Assembly: GCF_000341285.1 (NCBI RefSeq)
Contig: NW_005178436.1
Location: 62,001-126,000 of the forward strand
Length of the DNA: 64,000 nt
Direction of reading: 5' to 3'
Source: Galdieria sulphuraria
Taxonomy: Eukaryota; Rhodophyta; Bangiophyceae; Galdieriales; Galdieriaceae
Shown here: positions 1-12,048 of the stretch, piece after piece
Position numbering within the stretch: position 1 is the stretch's first letter
Layout of the letters: every line of letters starts with the position of its first letter
The notes under the pieces: model-generated
What the model was told of the DNA's origin: nothing
The model's database searches: none
What the model saw: only the letters and a program-made list of their open reading frames with translations
Program-made: the position numbers and the translations under genes

Positions 1-1
1 A

Positions 2-673
2 GGCAGCATTGGGTTGATTCGTGGAGTAGAAAAATATGATGCTCATAGAGGATTTCGATTTTCTACTTACGCTTCGTGGTGGATAAGACAAGGAATTCAT
101 AAAGCACTTTTAGAATGTTCGAGAATGTTTCGGTTACCAGTGCATGTGAATGAAATGATTAAAGATATTCGTAAATGTTCATTAGAATTGATGACTAGTC
201 TTGGAAGAGAACCCACCAAGTTGGAGATTGCTATGAAAGTGGGTATGCCAGAAGAGAAAGTGATATTTTTATTACAACGGACACAATCAGCTTTGAGTTT
301 AGAAATGCCAATAGGTCATGATATGGAATGTCGTACTACTTTGGCAGATGTTGTTCATTCCACAGGAGAAACTCCAGAAGAGAATGCTGTTTGTAGTTCG
401 TTAAGATATGATTTGGAAAGAGCTTTGACTGTTTTGAATCTTCGTGAAAGAGAAATCATCCGTATGCGTTTTGGTTTAGATGATGGAAGAACAAAAAGCT
501 TAGGTGAAGTTGGTCATTTATTTTGTGTTACTCGTGAAAGAGTTCGACAGATTGAAACTCAGGCTTTAAGGAAACTAAGAGACCCAAGTTGTAATATTTT
601 CTTAAAAGAGTATATAGAATTGATCAGCGATGAACGTCCAGGGATAAGGAAGCCTATGGCTGTGGTAGAATAG
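2..673 (+). CDS. Plastid RNA polymerase sigma-70 factor (3' part)
   Basis: This is the C-terminal portion of a sigma-70 family factor; the reading frame is open to the left window edge, so the N-terminus lies outside. The sequence shows the region 2.3/2.4 signature FRFSTYASWWIRQGI, region 3, and a complete region 4 ending in a helix-turn-helix, VTRERVRQIE, followed by ALRKLRDPS. In algae and plants such nuclear-encoded factors direct the cyanobacterial-type RNA polymerase of the plastid to its promoters. Because it is on a nuclear contig among intron-containing genes, plastid import is inferred; the transit peptide is not visible. The stop codon is only 16 bp from the stop of convergent COP1. 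Family assignment is secure, the specific sigma subtype is not. Confidence 0.93.
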   Translation, partial: GSIGLIRGVEKYDAHRGFRFSTYASWWIRQGIHKALLECSRMFRLPVHVNEMIKDIRKCSLELMTSLGREPTKLEIAMKVGMPEEKVIFLLQRTQSALSLEMPIGHDMECRTTLADVVHSTGETPEENAVCSSLRYDLERALTVLNLREREIIRMRFGLDDGRTKSLGEVGHLFCVTRERVRQIETQALRKLRDPSCNIFLKEYIELISDERPGIRKPMAVVE

Positions 674-689
674 GATCTCACAAGAACAG

Positions 690-2785
690 TTAGGAACCAG
701 GAATCATTTCTAATACTTTAATGGTTCCTTGACTGTTGGCAACCACAATCAGTTGAGGTCTTTTAGGACACCAACAAACAGAACTGACAAAATGTGTAGT
801 ATCTCCTCTAGTCTCTTCACCAGTTAGTGGATTCTCACTATTCATTCTAATAAAGTTGTTATGCCAATCATATTCATATATCATGATGATAATAAGAATA
901 CTTACCGATACAATAACATGGGAATACTTATTTCCTTATAATACACATAAACAGCATTATTTTCACTTCCACATGCAATATATTCTTCATTCGTCGATAA
1001 TCCAACAAAGTTTTTTTCATTTCGATGTCCTTGAAAACTTCTTTGTACGACACTAGACTGGGATACATTCCATAACTTTAATGTATTATCTGTTGAGGCA
1101 CTGACCTATGAAGATACAATCTTATGCACTATTACTCTTTACAAAAACATAAAACTTACCAAATGAAAACCATTCAAGAATTGGATATAAGAGACTGCCT
1201 TTCGATGACCTCTTAATACTTGCAATGCTTGTTTGGTTTGACGCAAGTCATACATATAAACTTGATGATCAGCTGAACCAAAAGATATCAAATGTTCCAT
1301 TGTAGGATGAAATTGAACACAACAGACATTTGCTCTAAACAAATCAATTCCATCTTCACTTGTTCTTCTTTTTTATCACTTACCTATTCTCTATTGTTGC
1401 TACAGAATTCAACTGTAAACTACTCCAAATCTTCACCTTTCCATCATCTGAAGCAGAAGCAAACCTCGTAGGCTCCACTTTAGAAAAGTCAACACACCAA
1501 ATACGCTTTTCATGTTCTTCAAACTCATTCAAAGTTTGGCCTGTTATCGCATCCCATAATGTTACAACACCTTCATAGTCACTACTAAGAAGATGATTAT
1601 GAATATAAGAATTCCAACTAAGACAACTCAATTTGGTTGAAGAAACCATTTCTTTCACAGGATAATGCGTATCCAAGACTGACTCTAATATACTTCCAAA
1701 CTCAAATATTCTAATTCTCTTAGTAACACCTGCAGTTGCAATATATTCCGAGTCCCTATCAAACTCAATACTCGAAATGATATTCGAAATGTTCGGTATC
1801 TCTGCATGTTTCAAAATAGCTTTACAATGTAAACCCGAATATTTGGAAAATTTATACAAATCTTCTCGAAAAGTATCGAGCACTGCTCCAATGCAACTCG
1901 TTTCAGAATCAGATGACTTTCTTTCTTGTGAATGCAAAGAATAAAATCGATCTTCTAAATAGTCAAAATGTTCCATAATACGTTGTCGCCTATTCATATG
2001 CAGAGAAGAAGAGTTGTGCATATGTTCTTCTAACCAATTGTCTTTCCATTCTTGTAATAATGGAGATTCGGATTCCAAATAATTTCGACTTTGTAATAAT
2101 ACTTGCAACTCTTCTTCTAAACGTTTAACAGTGGATTCTTTCTTAGATATTGCTTGTTGTAAGAATTCAAATAGCAAGAATTGATCTTCTCGCTTTTCTG
2201 TTTTCTCTCGTTGCTCCTTTTTACTTTTCAAGTCTTCAATGAGTGCAGTCAATTCTTCTGCTGATAAACTATCCACTTGACACATCAATTGCTGTAAATC
2301 TGCAGCTAAAGGATAGGAATTGCTTCGACTACGTTTCTTTCGCTTTCTTTCTTCGTATAGCTTGACTGCTTCATCGACTTGTATAGAGCGTCCAGTCAAC
2401 TGTCCCAAAAAAAGTATTGTCTTTACATACCTTCATAGTTGGGTTTCAAGAGACTCATCACTAAATATCGTCCACAAGAGGGACAACTGCTTTTGGTTTC
2501 CAAATGTTTGGATATACATTCATAACTATATGTGGTGTGTCAGTGACAAGTTCAACTCAAATAAAACTTACCAAAACGTGTGTTGACAAGGAGTTACAAA
2601 GGAATCTTTTAAAGTAGTAAAACAAATAGGACTAGTGTATATACAAAGTTTCATCAAAAGGCCCAATAATACAAAGTGAAGTCGTACCATTCCACCAACT
2701 TTTCTTCAGTAGATGAGGCTGGACAGCTGGAATGGGGTGTTTCAGAAGATTGGCTTGAAGTTTGGTTGCTACTTTTACTAGACAT
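690..2785 (-). CDS. COP1: E3 ubiquitin ligase COP1 (RING, coiled coil, WD40)
   Basis: COP1 is the RING ligase that marks light-signalling transcription factors for degradation. I read the start at 2785 (MSSKSSNQ), then a RING finger, a coiled coil (roughly codons 105-200 of the spliced protein) and seven WD40 repeats. Diagnostic stretches are [24 protein letters not shown] and [12 protein letters not shown] at the C-terminus. The gene is broken by several introns of about 50-75 nt. The RING is visible only after splicing: an intron (about 2635-2692) splits the first zinc cysteine codon, giving E-CPIC, and a second intron near 2530-2575 splits another cysteine, giving CQHTFCYECI and later CPSC. 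All RING ligands are then present. The N-terminus before the RING is short. It shares its 3' end closely with the sigma gene. Exon edges are by eye. Confidence 0.92.
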
Positions 2786-2916
2786 TGGAACTTGTGGCTA
2801 TACAATATCTTCTTGTTGTTGGTATATACAACAAGAGAGTCTCATAGGACCACCAGAGATTTCTCAATTCGTCAACAGCAATGGATTGCATCATCTCTCT
2901 CTCGCAATGATTTGCT

Positions 2917-3735
2917 TTATCGATGTTTCTTAGAATAATCAATGGCTTCATGTAAAAGCTTCCACAAGTTTGCATCTCTATCAAAAACTGATTTATATAT
3001 TGCTATCAAAGATTCTAGTGAAGAAAACAAGTTGCGCTCCAAACACTCCAATAATAGATATATAAAGCCAATCAATGGAGATGAGTTCAAATTGTCGTGT
3101 TTCTGTAAACAAAGTTTGAACACTTCCTTTGCCATCGTTCTCTTTCCTTGAGCAAGTAAGCATAATATTTGTCTCGTTACAAAGAGGTCTTCTTCACTAT
3201 ATAGTCCTTCAGACATCCACTGCTCTAAAATGGAAGTATATAGTTGAGTATCATTGAGAAAACTGTAATATGAAAGTGCACGGCGATAGTCTTCCATTCC
3301 AATGCAAGTTTCAGCTTGGAACTTGTGCAGTTTGTGTACAATATCTTCAGAGCAGTGTTTCTCGGAAGCAAGTTTTTCCAGTTTGTTGAGCAACGTAACT
3401 TTGGGTTTCAGGTGGTTAGGAAAGGTGGTGCCAAGAAGATTTAAAACTTGTGAAAAACTCTCCTCTGAAAAGTATTGCTTCTTCATATATTCCTGTGCTT
3501 TGTCAAGTAATACAAAAGCACACTGGAATTGTTCCCCTTTTGCTAATTGTCGAGCACCATATAAAAGCAAGTCAAAGGCCTCTTGCTTCTTTCCAGAACG
3601 TTGCAATCGATGGTACAAAGCAGTACACATTTGTTCAGCTTCATAAAAGGAACCTTGTTCTATGAGAGAATCAAAGCGCTGTCGTTGAGCATCGGTCATG
3701 AAAGAAAAACAACGAATGGATTCCCTCCAAAGCAC
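2917..3735 (-). CDS. GET4: GET4-like tail-anchored protein targeting factor
   Basis: The 272-residue, intronless product is an all-helical repeat protein resembling Get4 (C7orf20/TRC35), which with Get5 hands tail-anchored proteins from Sgt2 to the Get3 ATPase in the cytosol. Evidence is the N-terminal helix pattern FYEAEQMCTALYHRLQRSGK, followed by LLLYGARQLAKG, the central stretch LYSEEDLFVTRQILCLLAQG corresponding to the conserved LDLFVARxVLxYL region, and an end at FDRDANLWKLLHEAID that matches where the helical core ends in the family. It is slightly shorter than animal Get4 because it lacks the acidic tail. A second Met 13 codons in (3696) is a possible alternative start. Family call is by pattern only, moderate certainty. 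Confidence 0.7.
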   Translation of the reverse strand: MLWRESIRCFSFMTDAQRQRFDSLIEQGSFYEAEQMCTALYHRLQRSGKKQEAFDLLLYGARQLAKGEQFQCAFVLLDKAQEYMKKQYFSEESFSQVLNLLGTTFPNHLKPKVTLLNKLEKLASEKHCSEDIVHKLHKFQAETCIGMEDYRRALSYYSFLNDTQLYTSILEQWMSEGLYSEEDLFVTRQILCLLAQGKRTMAKEVFKLCLQKHDNLNSSPLIGFIYLLLECLERNLFSSLESLIAIYKSVFDRDANLWKLLHEAIDYSKKHR

Positions 3736-3995
3736 ATAAAATGAGAAGAGATTTATTTATGCTGTTTCCTATTCACTTGAGATGGAAACAGAGAAACTCT
3801 TTACAAACTTGAGTTGGATTCAAACTACCATTTTAAAAGAACCATCACATGATAAGTGAAGAGAATTCATCAAACTAGTAAAAGCTGCTGATTCATGTTA
3901 GCTTAGACAACACAAACAGTTTTCTATGAACAACAATATGTTAACGTCTCCATCTACAATAACGTGTGGAAAACAATAAATATTCTTATTCAGGC

Positions 3996-5255
3996 TTATA
4001 TATGCAAACCAAAGTCGACAAAACTCTCCTCCTGACCAAAATCTGACGAGATTGGCTTCATAAACATTCCACACACACTAACTCTTTGATCCATTTCAAA
4101 GGATGGAAATACACCTTGTTGATAAGTCAAAATACCGATCACCTTTGCAGGAACACCACTAACTACCATAAATGGCTCAACAGACTTTAACACCTGCAGA
4201 ATTTCAATCTTGATTTTCCAAAGTACAAAGAGTACTTACAACTGAACACGCGGAAACATAGGCACCACGACCAACCACTATATTACCTAAAACAGTAGCA
4301 CCTGCGCCTAATAAGACTCCATCTCGTATTTTGGGATGACGATCACCAGTTTCCTTTCCTATTCATAGTTTGGTACAGTAAATCTCGTATTTTGATACAA
4401 GTATAAAGTGTTACGGACCAGTTCCACCTAAAGTAACATTGTGTAGCATGGATACATGATTTCCTACTGTCGCCGTTTCACCTATAACTACTCCCGTTGC
4501 ATGGTCAATAAACACACCGGAGCCAATTTTAGCAGCTGGGTGTATATCCACAGCAAAACTTTTCGACACCAAACTTTGTAAATAAAGGGCCAAAGGTCTC
4601 CTTCCTCTTTCCCATAACCAGTTGGCTAAGCGATAACATTCCAAAGCATGAAAACCTTTGCTAAACAGAAGAGCCTGAATCGCATGTTGTGTTGCCGGGT
4701 CTCTGGTCGTCACAGCCATCAAGTCCTTTCGAATAGCATTGCGATACCTAGACAAAAGAACACGACCTCAGGGGTCCAACCACGGAGAAAAAGAGACCTT
4801 CATACAATTCTGAATCATTCATAGCTTCTCTCAATAACTCCATCCATTGCGTTGCCTGAAAATATCCAGATTCCAACTTGCTTGCTAAATGAAATGACAG
4901 CGCATCCTCTAGAGTGCGATGGTTCAAAACAATAGCAAAAAGAGTACTGGCCAAGTGAGGCTCGTTCCTAGCTCCTATCTCTGCCTCTCGTCTTATAAGT
5001 TCCCATAAGGGGTCCTAACGTATCCAACTCTCAATCTTTCTACTTTACATAAATGACGGACGCTATACTTGCATCTGCTTCTCTCAAGCTCCGTGCGAGT
5101 TCTTCTGGAGTAATTGGTGAACCAAAACCTGGACCAGTTACTTGCAATTCTTTTCCAAATAATGGAGGTGGAAACGCAATACGAGTATTGCTCCTTGAAG
5201 AGTGTTTGTCAAGACTCGAGCCAGAAAGGTTTCGCTGAGCAAAATGATTCATCAC
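3996..5255 (-). CDS. Serine O-acetyltransferase
   Basis: Serine acetyltransferase makes O-acetylserine from serine and acetyl-CoA, the committed step of cysteine synthesis. The spliced protein has the N-terminal helical SATase domain (DPLWELIRREAEIGARNEP) and a C-terminal left-handed beta-helix of hexapeptide repeats, with DHATGVVIGETATVG, HNVTLGGTGKETGDRHPKI and VVSGVPAKVIG, all hallmarks of CysE/plant SAT. The active-site region around GDRHPK is intact. I infer four exons; the first intron (about 5007-5040) is only 34 nt, the second has donor GTATGA near 4800, and the third splits the GGTG/KETGDRHP stretch. The N-terminal 60 residues before the domain could include a targeting peptide but are not clearly one. 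Clear family; subcellular site unknown. Confidence 0.93.
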
Positions 5256-5522
5256 AGATCAAGTGATAAATCATCCAAATCTATAATTGTGAATCAGTTA
5301 CTATATCTCTTCACAGACATAAGCCAGAAATGACAACACTTGTGCCATGAACATGAATCATCAAGAAAAATGTAACATTCGTTTTGTCTGTTTATTATTG
5401 TTCCTATCAAAATACGTTACATAATACGACATGTACTAAGCATTTCCGTATCGAGATGGAATACTTTTAACGTTTCATGCCATTCCCACAAACAAACTCA
5501 CATTTCTTTCTTCAAATATGAA

Positions 5523-8500
5523 TCATGTTCTTATCAAGGATTTTTTTCGACTTTGGCGCCATGCATTTTTCTTTTCTTTGGATTTCCCGCCCATTTTGCC
5601 ATGAGAATAACCCAAATGCAGTGGTATATATGCAAAGGGTTGGGGCATTCCAGGTCTTTGTATATCTCCTTGTGCTTTCGAGGATCGAAATCTGGCACCA
5701 GTCTCTATCTCTTTGGACTTTTTATGCCGTTTTTGTTTGTCTACCATTGCTTGTCCTATTCGCTTCTGTCCAATGGAACGAGATAACGAAGATTTCAACT
5801 TTGAGTTTTCGACATGATGTGCTCTTTCCACATTGACCAAATTTCTATCCTTCTTTTCCTCTTCTTCTTCCTCTTTGATAATAATTCGTCCAGTCTCCGT
5901 GTACCGCACTGCATCTTTGTCTCTTTTTGAGTCTCTCATTTCCATCTTCTTCCTTTTCATCAAGCTCCTTCCATGGCCTTGAGTCATGGCGCTCAAGATA
6001 TCCAACGGTTCCTAACAAAAATGATCAGTTTACACTAGTGAATAAATGGTGCCAATACTTGCCTCTTCTTCATTTATGCGACGATCTGCTTTTGCATCTT
6101 CTGCTGAATGAGTATCATCGTCTTGAAGAGCTTCATCCCAAGTACTCGGCTCTTTGTTTTCTCTGTTCTGACGCTTCTTCCGTTTGTTTCGTTCCCAGGT
6201 CTTTCTAACATGATGAAATAATGGCTGGTGCTCTTTAGGAACAATACTTTCTATTTTTGTCACCTCACATCTACGTAACAGTCTCTCCAAGATTACTTTC
6301 ACTCTTCTTCGCAAGTCTTCCTTAGAATCAAAGGATACATCCATTAGCCTACTCATAATGGCATCGGCAACCACAAGTAGATCATTTTCATCACGTAAGA
6401 TGGTAACTAACACCTTGACAAGATTTAAAGCTGAACGAACAACCTCATTGCTAGGATGTTGCAATAAGAGAGTTACAGGGCCAGGATAATTTGCTTCTTC
6501 ATTTGAAGAAGCAGAAGCTGGACCTGTGGAAATGATAAATAACTGCAGTATCATTTGTTTCAAATGGGTATTGTACTGAAGCTCTCCACGATATTCAAAA
6601 AGAATTCTTCCAATAGTATCCATTGTAGCTGCTAGCATGGTTGTTGATTTACCTGCCAGTCCTGCAATAACCTTACTAAAAATCTCTTGCAAACCCAATT
6701 GTTCTTGTTCTGCTAAATTGTTCAGATTTCCAACGGAATAAGTATTTCTATAACGTGAAATTGCATCCAAAATAGCTTGAAAAGCTGCATTTCTTGCTTT
6801 TGCAGACTGGTCTCTGGTGGATAAAATCCATTCTGTAAGAACTTGCGGTAGTGCTTCTTTGAATTGTTCTACAATTAGCTTCTTCAGACAAACAGACATG
6901 GACGCAATTCTTAGCGCTCTAGCACCTGCAGTTACAGAATTTTGTACAGTTACGAGTTTCTGAAATAGATACCATATATTGGGACTACCTGTGACTTGTT
7001 CTAGAATTGGTGCTGTAACTTCACCATTTTCCAATTTCAACATATCCAATAAGGCACGATAAGATTTCTTTTGTAAGAATCCATCATGACTTTCAGCCAA
7101 GTTGGATAACAATGTCTTTTGCAATAATTGCATTTCTGGAGTATCCAATGGAAGTACATGCGATTCCATCAAAGCAGTAGCCAACTGTAACCAAATACTT
7201 TGATGATTAGCACCTTTGTTATCTTCATTCGAATCAGTGTTTGTAGCAACTGAATCGATTAGCCGTTTCATAATCTTTCGTAAGTAATCAGCAATGATGC
7301 TTTGAGAAGAACAAACTTTTGCACCCAATGTTACGGTTTCTAACACGAGGTTTCGTTTCTCTACAGGGCATTCGAATGAAATACGGAACAATACAGGAAG
7401 TATCTCTTTCATTGCATTGGATAATATTGGAGAATAAGTTTGAGCATCTGCAACACTTTGACACAAGTTACGAAATCCACGAACGATTTCCATCTGTGCA
7501 TCGCTATCCTTTCCTTTGAAAACCTCCATAAGAGGCTCACGAAGTTGTATCAATCCATCGTTTATGTCATCTGGTTCTCTACAAAAGGAAGCAAAGGCAT
7601 TCCAAACTGATAATTGATACATTCTCCAATTCTTTGCTTCCACTTCTAGTCCCTTTTGTGTAGCTTGATAGACTTTCTCAGCAAATAGTTTATACAAGGG
7701 TAGAATATGAACATAAAATAGTTGCAATGAAGATTGACGAGTATATTTACACACCATATCGAATAACCACATGTGATGGATATCATCAACATTTTGACAA
7801 AGAGGTATCATCCGCAACAGATATTTTGCACCTCCACACTTTAAACAGCATTGCAATATATGATGCACTTGTTGCAAACTTGTATTGTCCTTTTGTTGAT
7901 ATTCCAAATGGTTTCGGATGGTTACCAAATGATTCAATATCTGAATGATGCTGTCTGCTTCCTTACTCTCCGATGAAGAATGAGAGTTCTTACTGTGCAT
8001 TAGCAATGTTGTCAACAATTCATTGAGAATCTCGCAAGCATACATAAATATGGAAGAAAATCGCACATTCGTTAACTGACAAAAGATTGAGCAAATGGAA
8101 GAGGATGCTAAAACAAAAGGAAACTTTTCTCCCAATATAACAATGAAACGAACAATAACTTGAGAAATGCGATATGGTGCAGCTGTCTCCAACCAAACAG
8201 AAACTTCTAAACTATCCAAGAGTTTTTGAATCACAGAACAAACCAAAGATATATTGGGAACTATTTCCAAACAACCCATTCCAAAACAAAGAGACCAAAC
8301 ATAGCCTAATATTACTGAGAGACCCATCTTTTGAGAAGGACAACCTTTTTGCAAAAGATAGTTATATAGTTCATGAATATCACTATCTACAAGACGTCTC
8401 TTTCCCATCAACAAGTTCATTTGTGCTTCATTCTCAGCTGTTTTGGAACGTTCATAATCTATACGAAGTACGGAGGAAACAACTGCATAGTTGAGTTGCC

Positions 8501-9299
8501 ACAAAATGGCATCTTCATTTTCAAACAAAAACAACTTCTCTAGCAACTGCAAAATATCTTTTCGAGAAAAGAATGGAAGAATAACTTGCATTAATTGTAA
8601 TGAGCGATAAACATAAGAATGGTTGGAAGACTTTAGAGTTTGATTGAGAAAAGCAACTGTTGAAGAAGTATGAACTGCAATTGCACCCTTTTCTCCTCCA
8701 TACAAACTTCTCAATAAAGTGATCATTTTCTTTCTTACCTTTGCTCCACTAACAACACTACAAGTTACCATTCCCTGTATACAACGTTGCACTAGAGGTT
8801 GAGACCAATCTGAAACACGAATTCTAAACAGAATATCGGTCAACAATTCACCAGTCTCTATGCCCAATGAATCAAAAGATTGAGACTCCAATAAAGTTTC
8901 TATTATTTGCAAATATTCGAGGCCTTTTTTAGCAACAAGTCCTGTGCTGCACTCTTGTAGGGCCAGACGCATCAATACTAACAAGTTTCGAATGCTTTCC
9001 GTACTATTGTCTACTACTCCATCTTTTGTTATTGCCTTTTTCAAAGCCATTTCGCAAACTGACAAATATGCAACTGCATGATGAGGTGAGTCTTGTGGAA
9101 TACTCTCTGAAACTATTTCCAAACTCCTTTTCAAGGAAGCATCGTCTGGTAACCCTAATAAATGCTCAAAGCAGGCAGGAATTCTCCTTGAGTGATTATC
9201 AAATAGATGAGAAGAAGTATGTTCCTTTGAGCTTTCTTCAGTTAAAGCTTCGTAGATACTATGAAAATGGGTCAAAGGCGCTCCAGTCATAACATCCAT
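5523..9299 (-). CDS. RRP12: RRP12-like ribosome biogenesis/export protein
   Basis: RRP12 is a HEAT-repeat protein needed for maturation and export of both ribosomal subunits. A 1,080-residue helical-repeat exon (start 9299) is joined to a basic C-terminal exon of about 160 residues. The joint reproduces the family motif: after the acidic stretch EDAKADRRINEEE comes EPLDILSAM, matching the EEPLDLLD motif of animal RRP12, and the tail contains QPFAYIPL, the conserved xPYAYIPL motif, ahead of a Lys/Arg-rich end. The splice needs a GC donor (intron 6012-6062, AG|GCAAGT ... TTAG, 51 nt, phase 0). Total length of about 1,240 residues fits the family (human about 1,300). Divergent TFIP11 starts 262 bp upstream. 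Confidence 0.9.
6012..6062 (-). other. GC-AG intron in RRP12
   Basis: The 5' splice site is AG|GCAAGT and the 3' site ends in TTGTTAG. No GT donor gives the required phase 0: the nearest GT, four bases inside, would shift the frame. Removing these 51 nt restores the conserved EEE-EPLDIL protein sequence. See the bZIP and NAE1 genes for two more introns of this type. Confidence 0.8.
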
Positions 9300-9561
9300 C
9301 CAAAACCACTTTTGTTACCGACGAGGAATCATTCGGACCATTGCAGCATTATGATTTCAATAAATAGCTTGATCCATAGACGAGTATAATCTTTGAGATT
9401 TATCAACTTGTAAGATAATAATCTCAAGTCATTGAGATAGCTTTTAGAGTAATCCTATTGATGAGGATATTAATTGTTCAAGTCATATAAAATGTGAGAG
9501 ACTTTCACACATTGGAGTAGGGAATAATCTTCAAAGAGATTGTGGTGGTTTTCCACTGTTG

Positions 9562-11985
9562 ATGCACAATAGTAATAGCAGTGATAGTACTTCAGAAGAA
9601 GAAGAATTTGTTCCAAAGAAAAGGAAACATGTAAGTTTTTGGGAAGAATATACAGAGGAAGTTGTGGACAACAAGTTTGGAAACTCTTCGACAAGGAATG
9701 AAGACAGGTTTGTTGACCTTCCTCGTCCTGTGAACTTTGTCAAGTCATCAACGGAAGAAAAGATAGACGATAAAGCAGTGTCTGACGAAATACCACAAAG
9801 CACTTCAGCTGTAGAGAAGAACAATGAACAAACAGTAACGGAAGTGAGCGTGAGTGAAGACTCTGAAGCTGGTGAAGAAGAAGAAGAGACATTTTGGACT
9901 GAACCAGGTTTTTTGAAAAGGCAACAAAGGAATTCTTTCAGCTCTTTACCTAAAAACTTTGGAGTGGTTCGCAAAGTGAAGAGTGAATATTTATTCGCGT
10001 CAAACAACAGAAACCGAAACCTCTCTGCCCATGAAAGCTCGGATACTTCACAAGGAACTCATAACCAACTTGGGAGTTGGGAAAAGTATACCAAAGGTTT
10101 TGGCTCGAAGATGTTACAAAAAATGGGTTTTACGGGTCGATTGGGTGCATATGAACAAGGACTTTCCAAGCCTTTAGAACCAAAAGTTCGTCCAAAGAAC
10201 CTTGGTTTGGCAGCCGACGGATTTCAAGAAAAGACTAGTAGTGTAAGCAACAACTCACTTTCTTCAGCTGTCAAGACAAAGCAATCAAAAGTTGTAAGCA
10301 ATGAAAAAACGGAAAAACTACTCATGTCAGATAAGAAACGGTGGAAGAAGAGAGTTTGTGTTGAGAATCGTGTATTGGAGACAAATAGAGAATCAACTCA
10401 TACTTTGGATGATGTTATTATAGACATGCGAGGTTCTGAAAAGCGTTCTCTTAATCACATTACTGAAGCATTACCTGCGGTAGAACAATTACATGAGACC
10501 AATTCTGAAACATTTCTTCCAGAATTACATTACAATATTCGAATTTTGAAAGACTTGACAAAAAGTGATCTCGAACAGTCTTCCGAACAACTAAAAGTGG
10601 AACAGAGACGATTGATATCATTACGCAGTGATTTGAATACTTTGGAGGGACGCTACGAAGATTTGAAAGAGAAGAGAACTATTCTTGAATCTTTTTTAGG
10701 ATTGATCAAGGAAATGGACTCAAGTATTTCTTTACATGATTTGATTTCCATAGTTCGACAAGCTTTGGAACAATACCGTGAAGAGTGCTTTAAGACTAGT
10801 GACATTTTGGATGCCCTAACAGCCTGTGCTCAACGCCACTTGAATGAATATTTAGGTAAGGAACATTATTGGAGACCAACGATACCCGATAGACAATGGA
10901 TACAAGATGTCTCTGATCTTGGAAATATGCTTGGTGGAAGAGATGAGTCTAAGATGTATTCGCAATTATTATGGAATACTGTAGTCCTAAGAATCAAAAG
11001 ACATGTAGCTTCTACCAACTTTAATGCTCAACAACCACATGATTTGGTATCTTTTATAGAAAAATGTTGTAGAGTATTTCCAGAAGCTTTGATTGAAAAT
11101 GTAGCTGCAGATATAGTCTATCCACGACTTCGACAAGAAGTTGAAGGAGATTGGGAACTTTCAGAGAATATTATGCCACATCATTGGATATTCCCTTGGC
11201 TCCCTTTGATAGGAAAACGTAGAGTTTCTCATCTTTTTGATTATATGTGGAGAAGAATTGGAAAATGTATTAGGAATTGGCATCCTTCAAAGAGTTTTGC
11301 TAGAGAGGTTGTTGAACCTTGGTTACAAATAGCTAAGAAGAATTCATTATCTAAATTATTTCATCATTACGTGATACCTCGTTTAGAAGCAACTCTCAAA
11401 GACGAGTTGACAATAGACATACCAGATAAAGAAAGCCTTGAAAGCACTTCGGAAGCATTTTCGGTATTCTATTGGATTATTAGTTGGTACGGAATACTTG
11501 AGAATGAAGCTTTGGCTGGAATTCTTCTAAAAAGTTTCTTTCCTGTTTGGTTGGAAACACTTGTGCGATGGCTAAGTTTACAAGATGTAGATTGGGAACG
11601 AGTAACTATTTGGTATGACCTTTGGAAACAAAAGTTTCCAGTTGAGATTCAAAGAATGAATAACGTTCGAAGAGCTTTTGATATTGCTTTAGATATAATG
11701 AATCGTGCCATGACAGGCGAAGATACTGAAAACATGGATATTCATCGACTGTTATTAGCAACACAAGTTTTTAAGGAAGAAGAAAGTTTAGTATCTTCGA
11801 CATCGAGAAGAAGAAAAGTTTACGATATGCCAATCTCAAGTTTTAAGGACTTGGTTGGTTTCTTTGCAGAAAGAAATGGAATAACTCTATTGCCTTGTAA
11901 CAATTCTAATCGTTTAGAGGAGCCAATGTATTTATTTGGGGATATTCCTATTCGATTGGATCATCAACAGCAAGTGGCCCACTAG
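9562..11985 (+). CDS. TFIP11: TFIP11/Ntr1-like spliceosome disassembly factor (G-patch)
   Basis: The homologue of tuftelin-interacting protein 11 (yeast Spp382/Ntr1), which recruits and activates the DEAH helicase DHX15/Prp43 for disassembly of the spliceosome in the nucleus. The intronless 807-residue product starts with an acidic, Ser-rich region, carries a G-patch at about residues 172-218 (KGFGSKMLQKMGFTGRLG ... KPLEPK) and a long GCFC-type helical domain (about 400-700) with the characteristic PDRQWIQDVSDLGN, LVSFIEKCCRVFPEAL and HPSKSFAREVVEPWL stretches. A TTG in frame precedes the chosen ATG. It sits head-to-head with RRP12 over about 260 bp, so the two may share a promoter region. 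Confidence 0.9.
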   Translation: MHNSNSSDSTSEEEEFVPKKRKHVSFWEEYTEEVVDNKFGNSSTRNEDRFVDLPRPVNFVKSSTEEKIDDKAVSDEIPQSTSAVEKNNEQTVTEVSVSEDSEAGEEEEETFWTEPGFLKRQQRNSFSSLPKNFGVVRKVKSEYLFASNNRNRNLSAHESSDTSQGTHNQLGSWEKYTKGFGSKMLQKMGFTGRLGAYEQGLSKPLEPKVRPKNLGLAADGFQEKTSSVSNNSLSSAVKTKQSKVVSNEKTEKLLMSDKKRWKKRVCVENRVLETNRESTHTLDDVIIDMRGSEKRSLNHITEALPAVEQLHETNSETFLPELHYNIRILKDLTKSDLEQSSEQLKVEQRRLISLRSDLNTLEGRYEDLKEKRTILESFLGLIKEMDSSISLHDLISIVRQALEQYREECFKTSDILDALTACAQRHLNEYLGKEHYWRPTIPDRQWIQDVSDLGNMLGGRDESKMYSQLLWNTVVLRIKRHVASTNFNAQQPHDLVSFIEKCCRVFPEALIENVAADIVYPRLRQEVEGDWELSENIMPHHWIFPWLPLIGKRRVSHLFDYMWRRIGKCIRNWHPSKSFAREVVEPWLQIAKKNSLSKLFHHYVIPRLEATLKDELTIDIPDKESLESTSEAFSVFYWIISWYGILENEALAGILLKSFFPVWLETLVRWLSLQDVDWERVTIWYDLWKQKFPVEIQRMNNVRRAFDIALDIMNRAMTGEDTENMDIHRLLLATQVFKEEESLVSSTSRRRKVYDMPISSFKDLVGFFAERNGITLLPCNNSNRLEEPMYLFGDIPIRLDHQQQVAH

Positions 11986-12048
11986 AAAGAAAACAAAAAG
12001 AAGCAATAGAAACCTGATTGCCCTGGAAGACTTGTTACAAATGACAAA

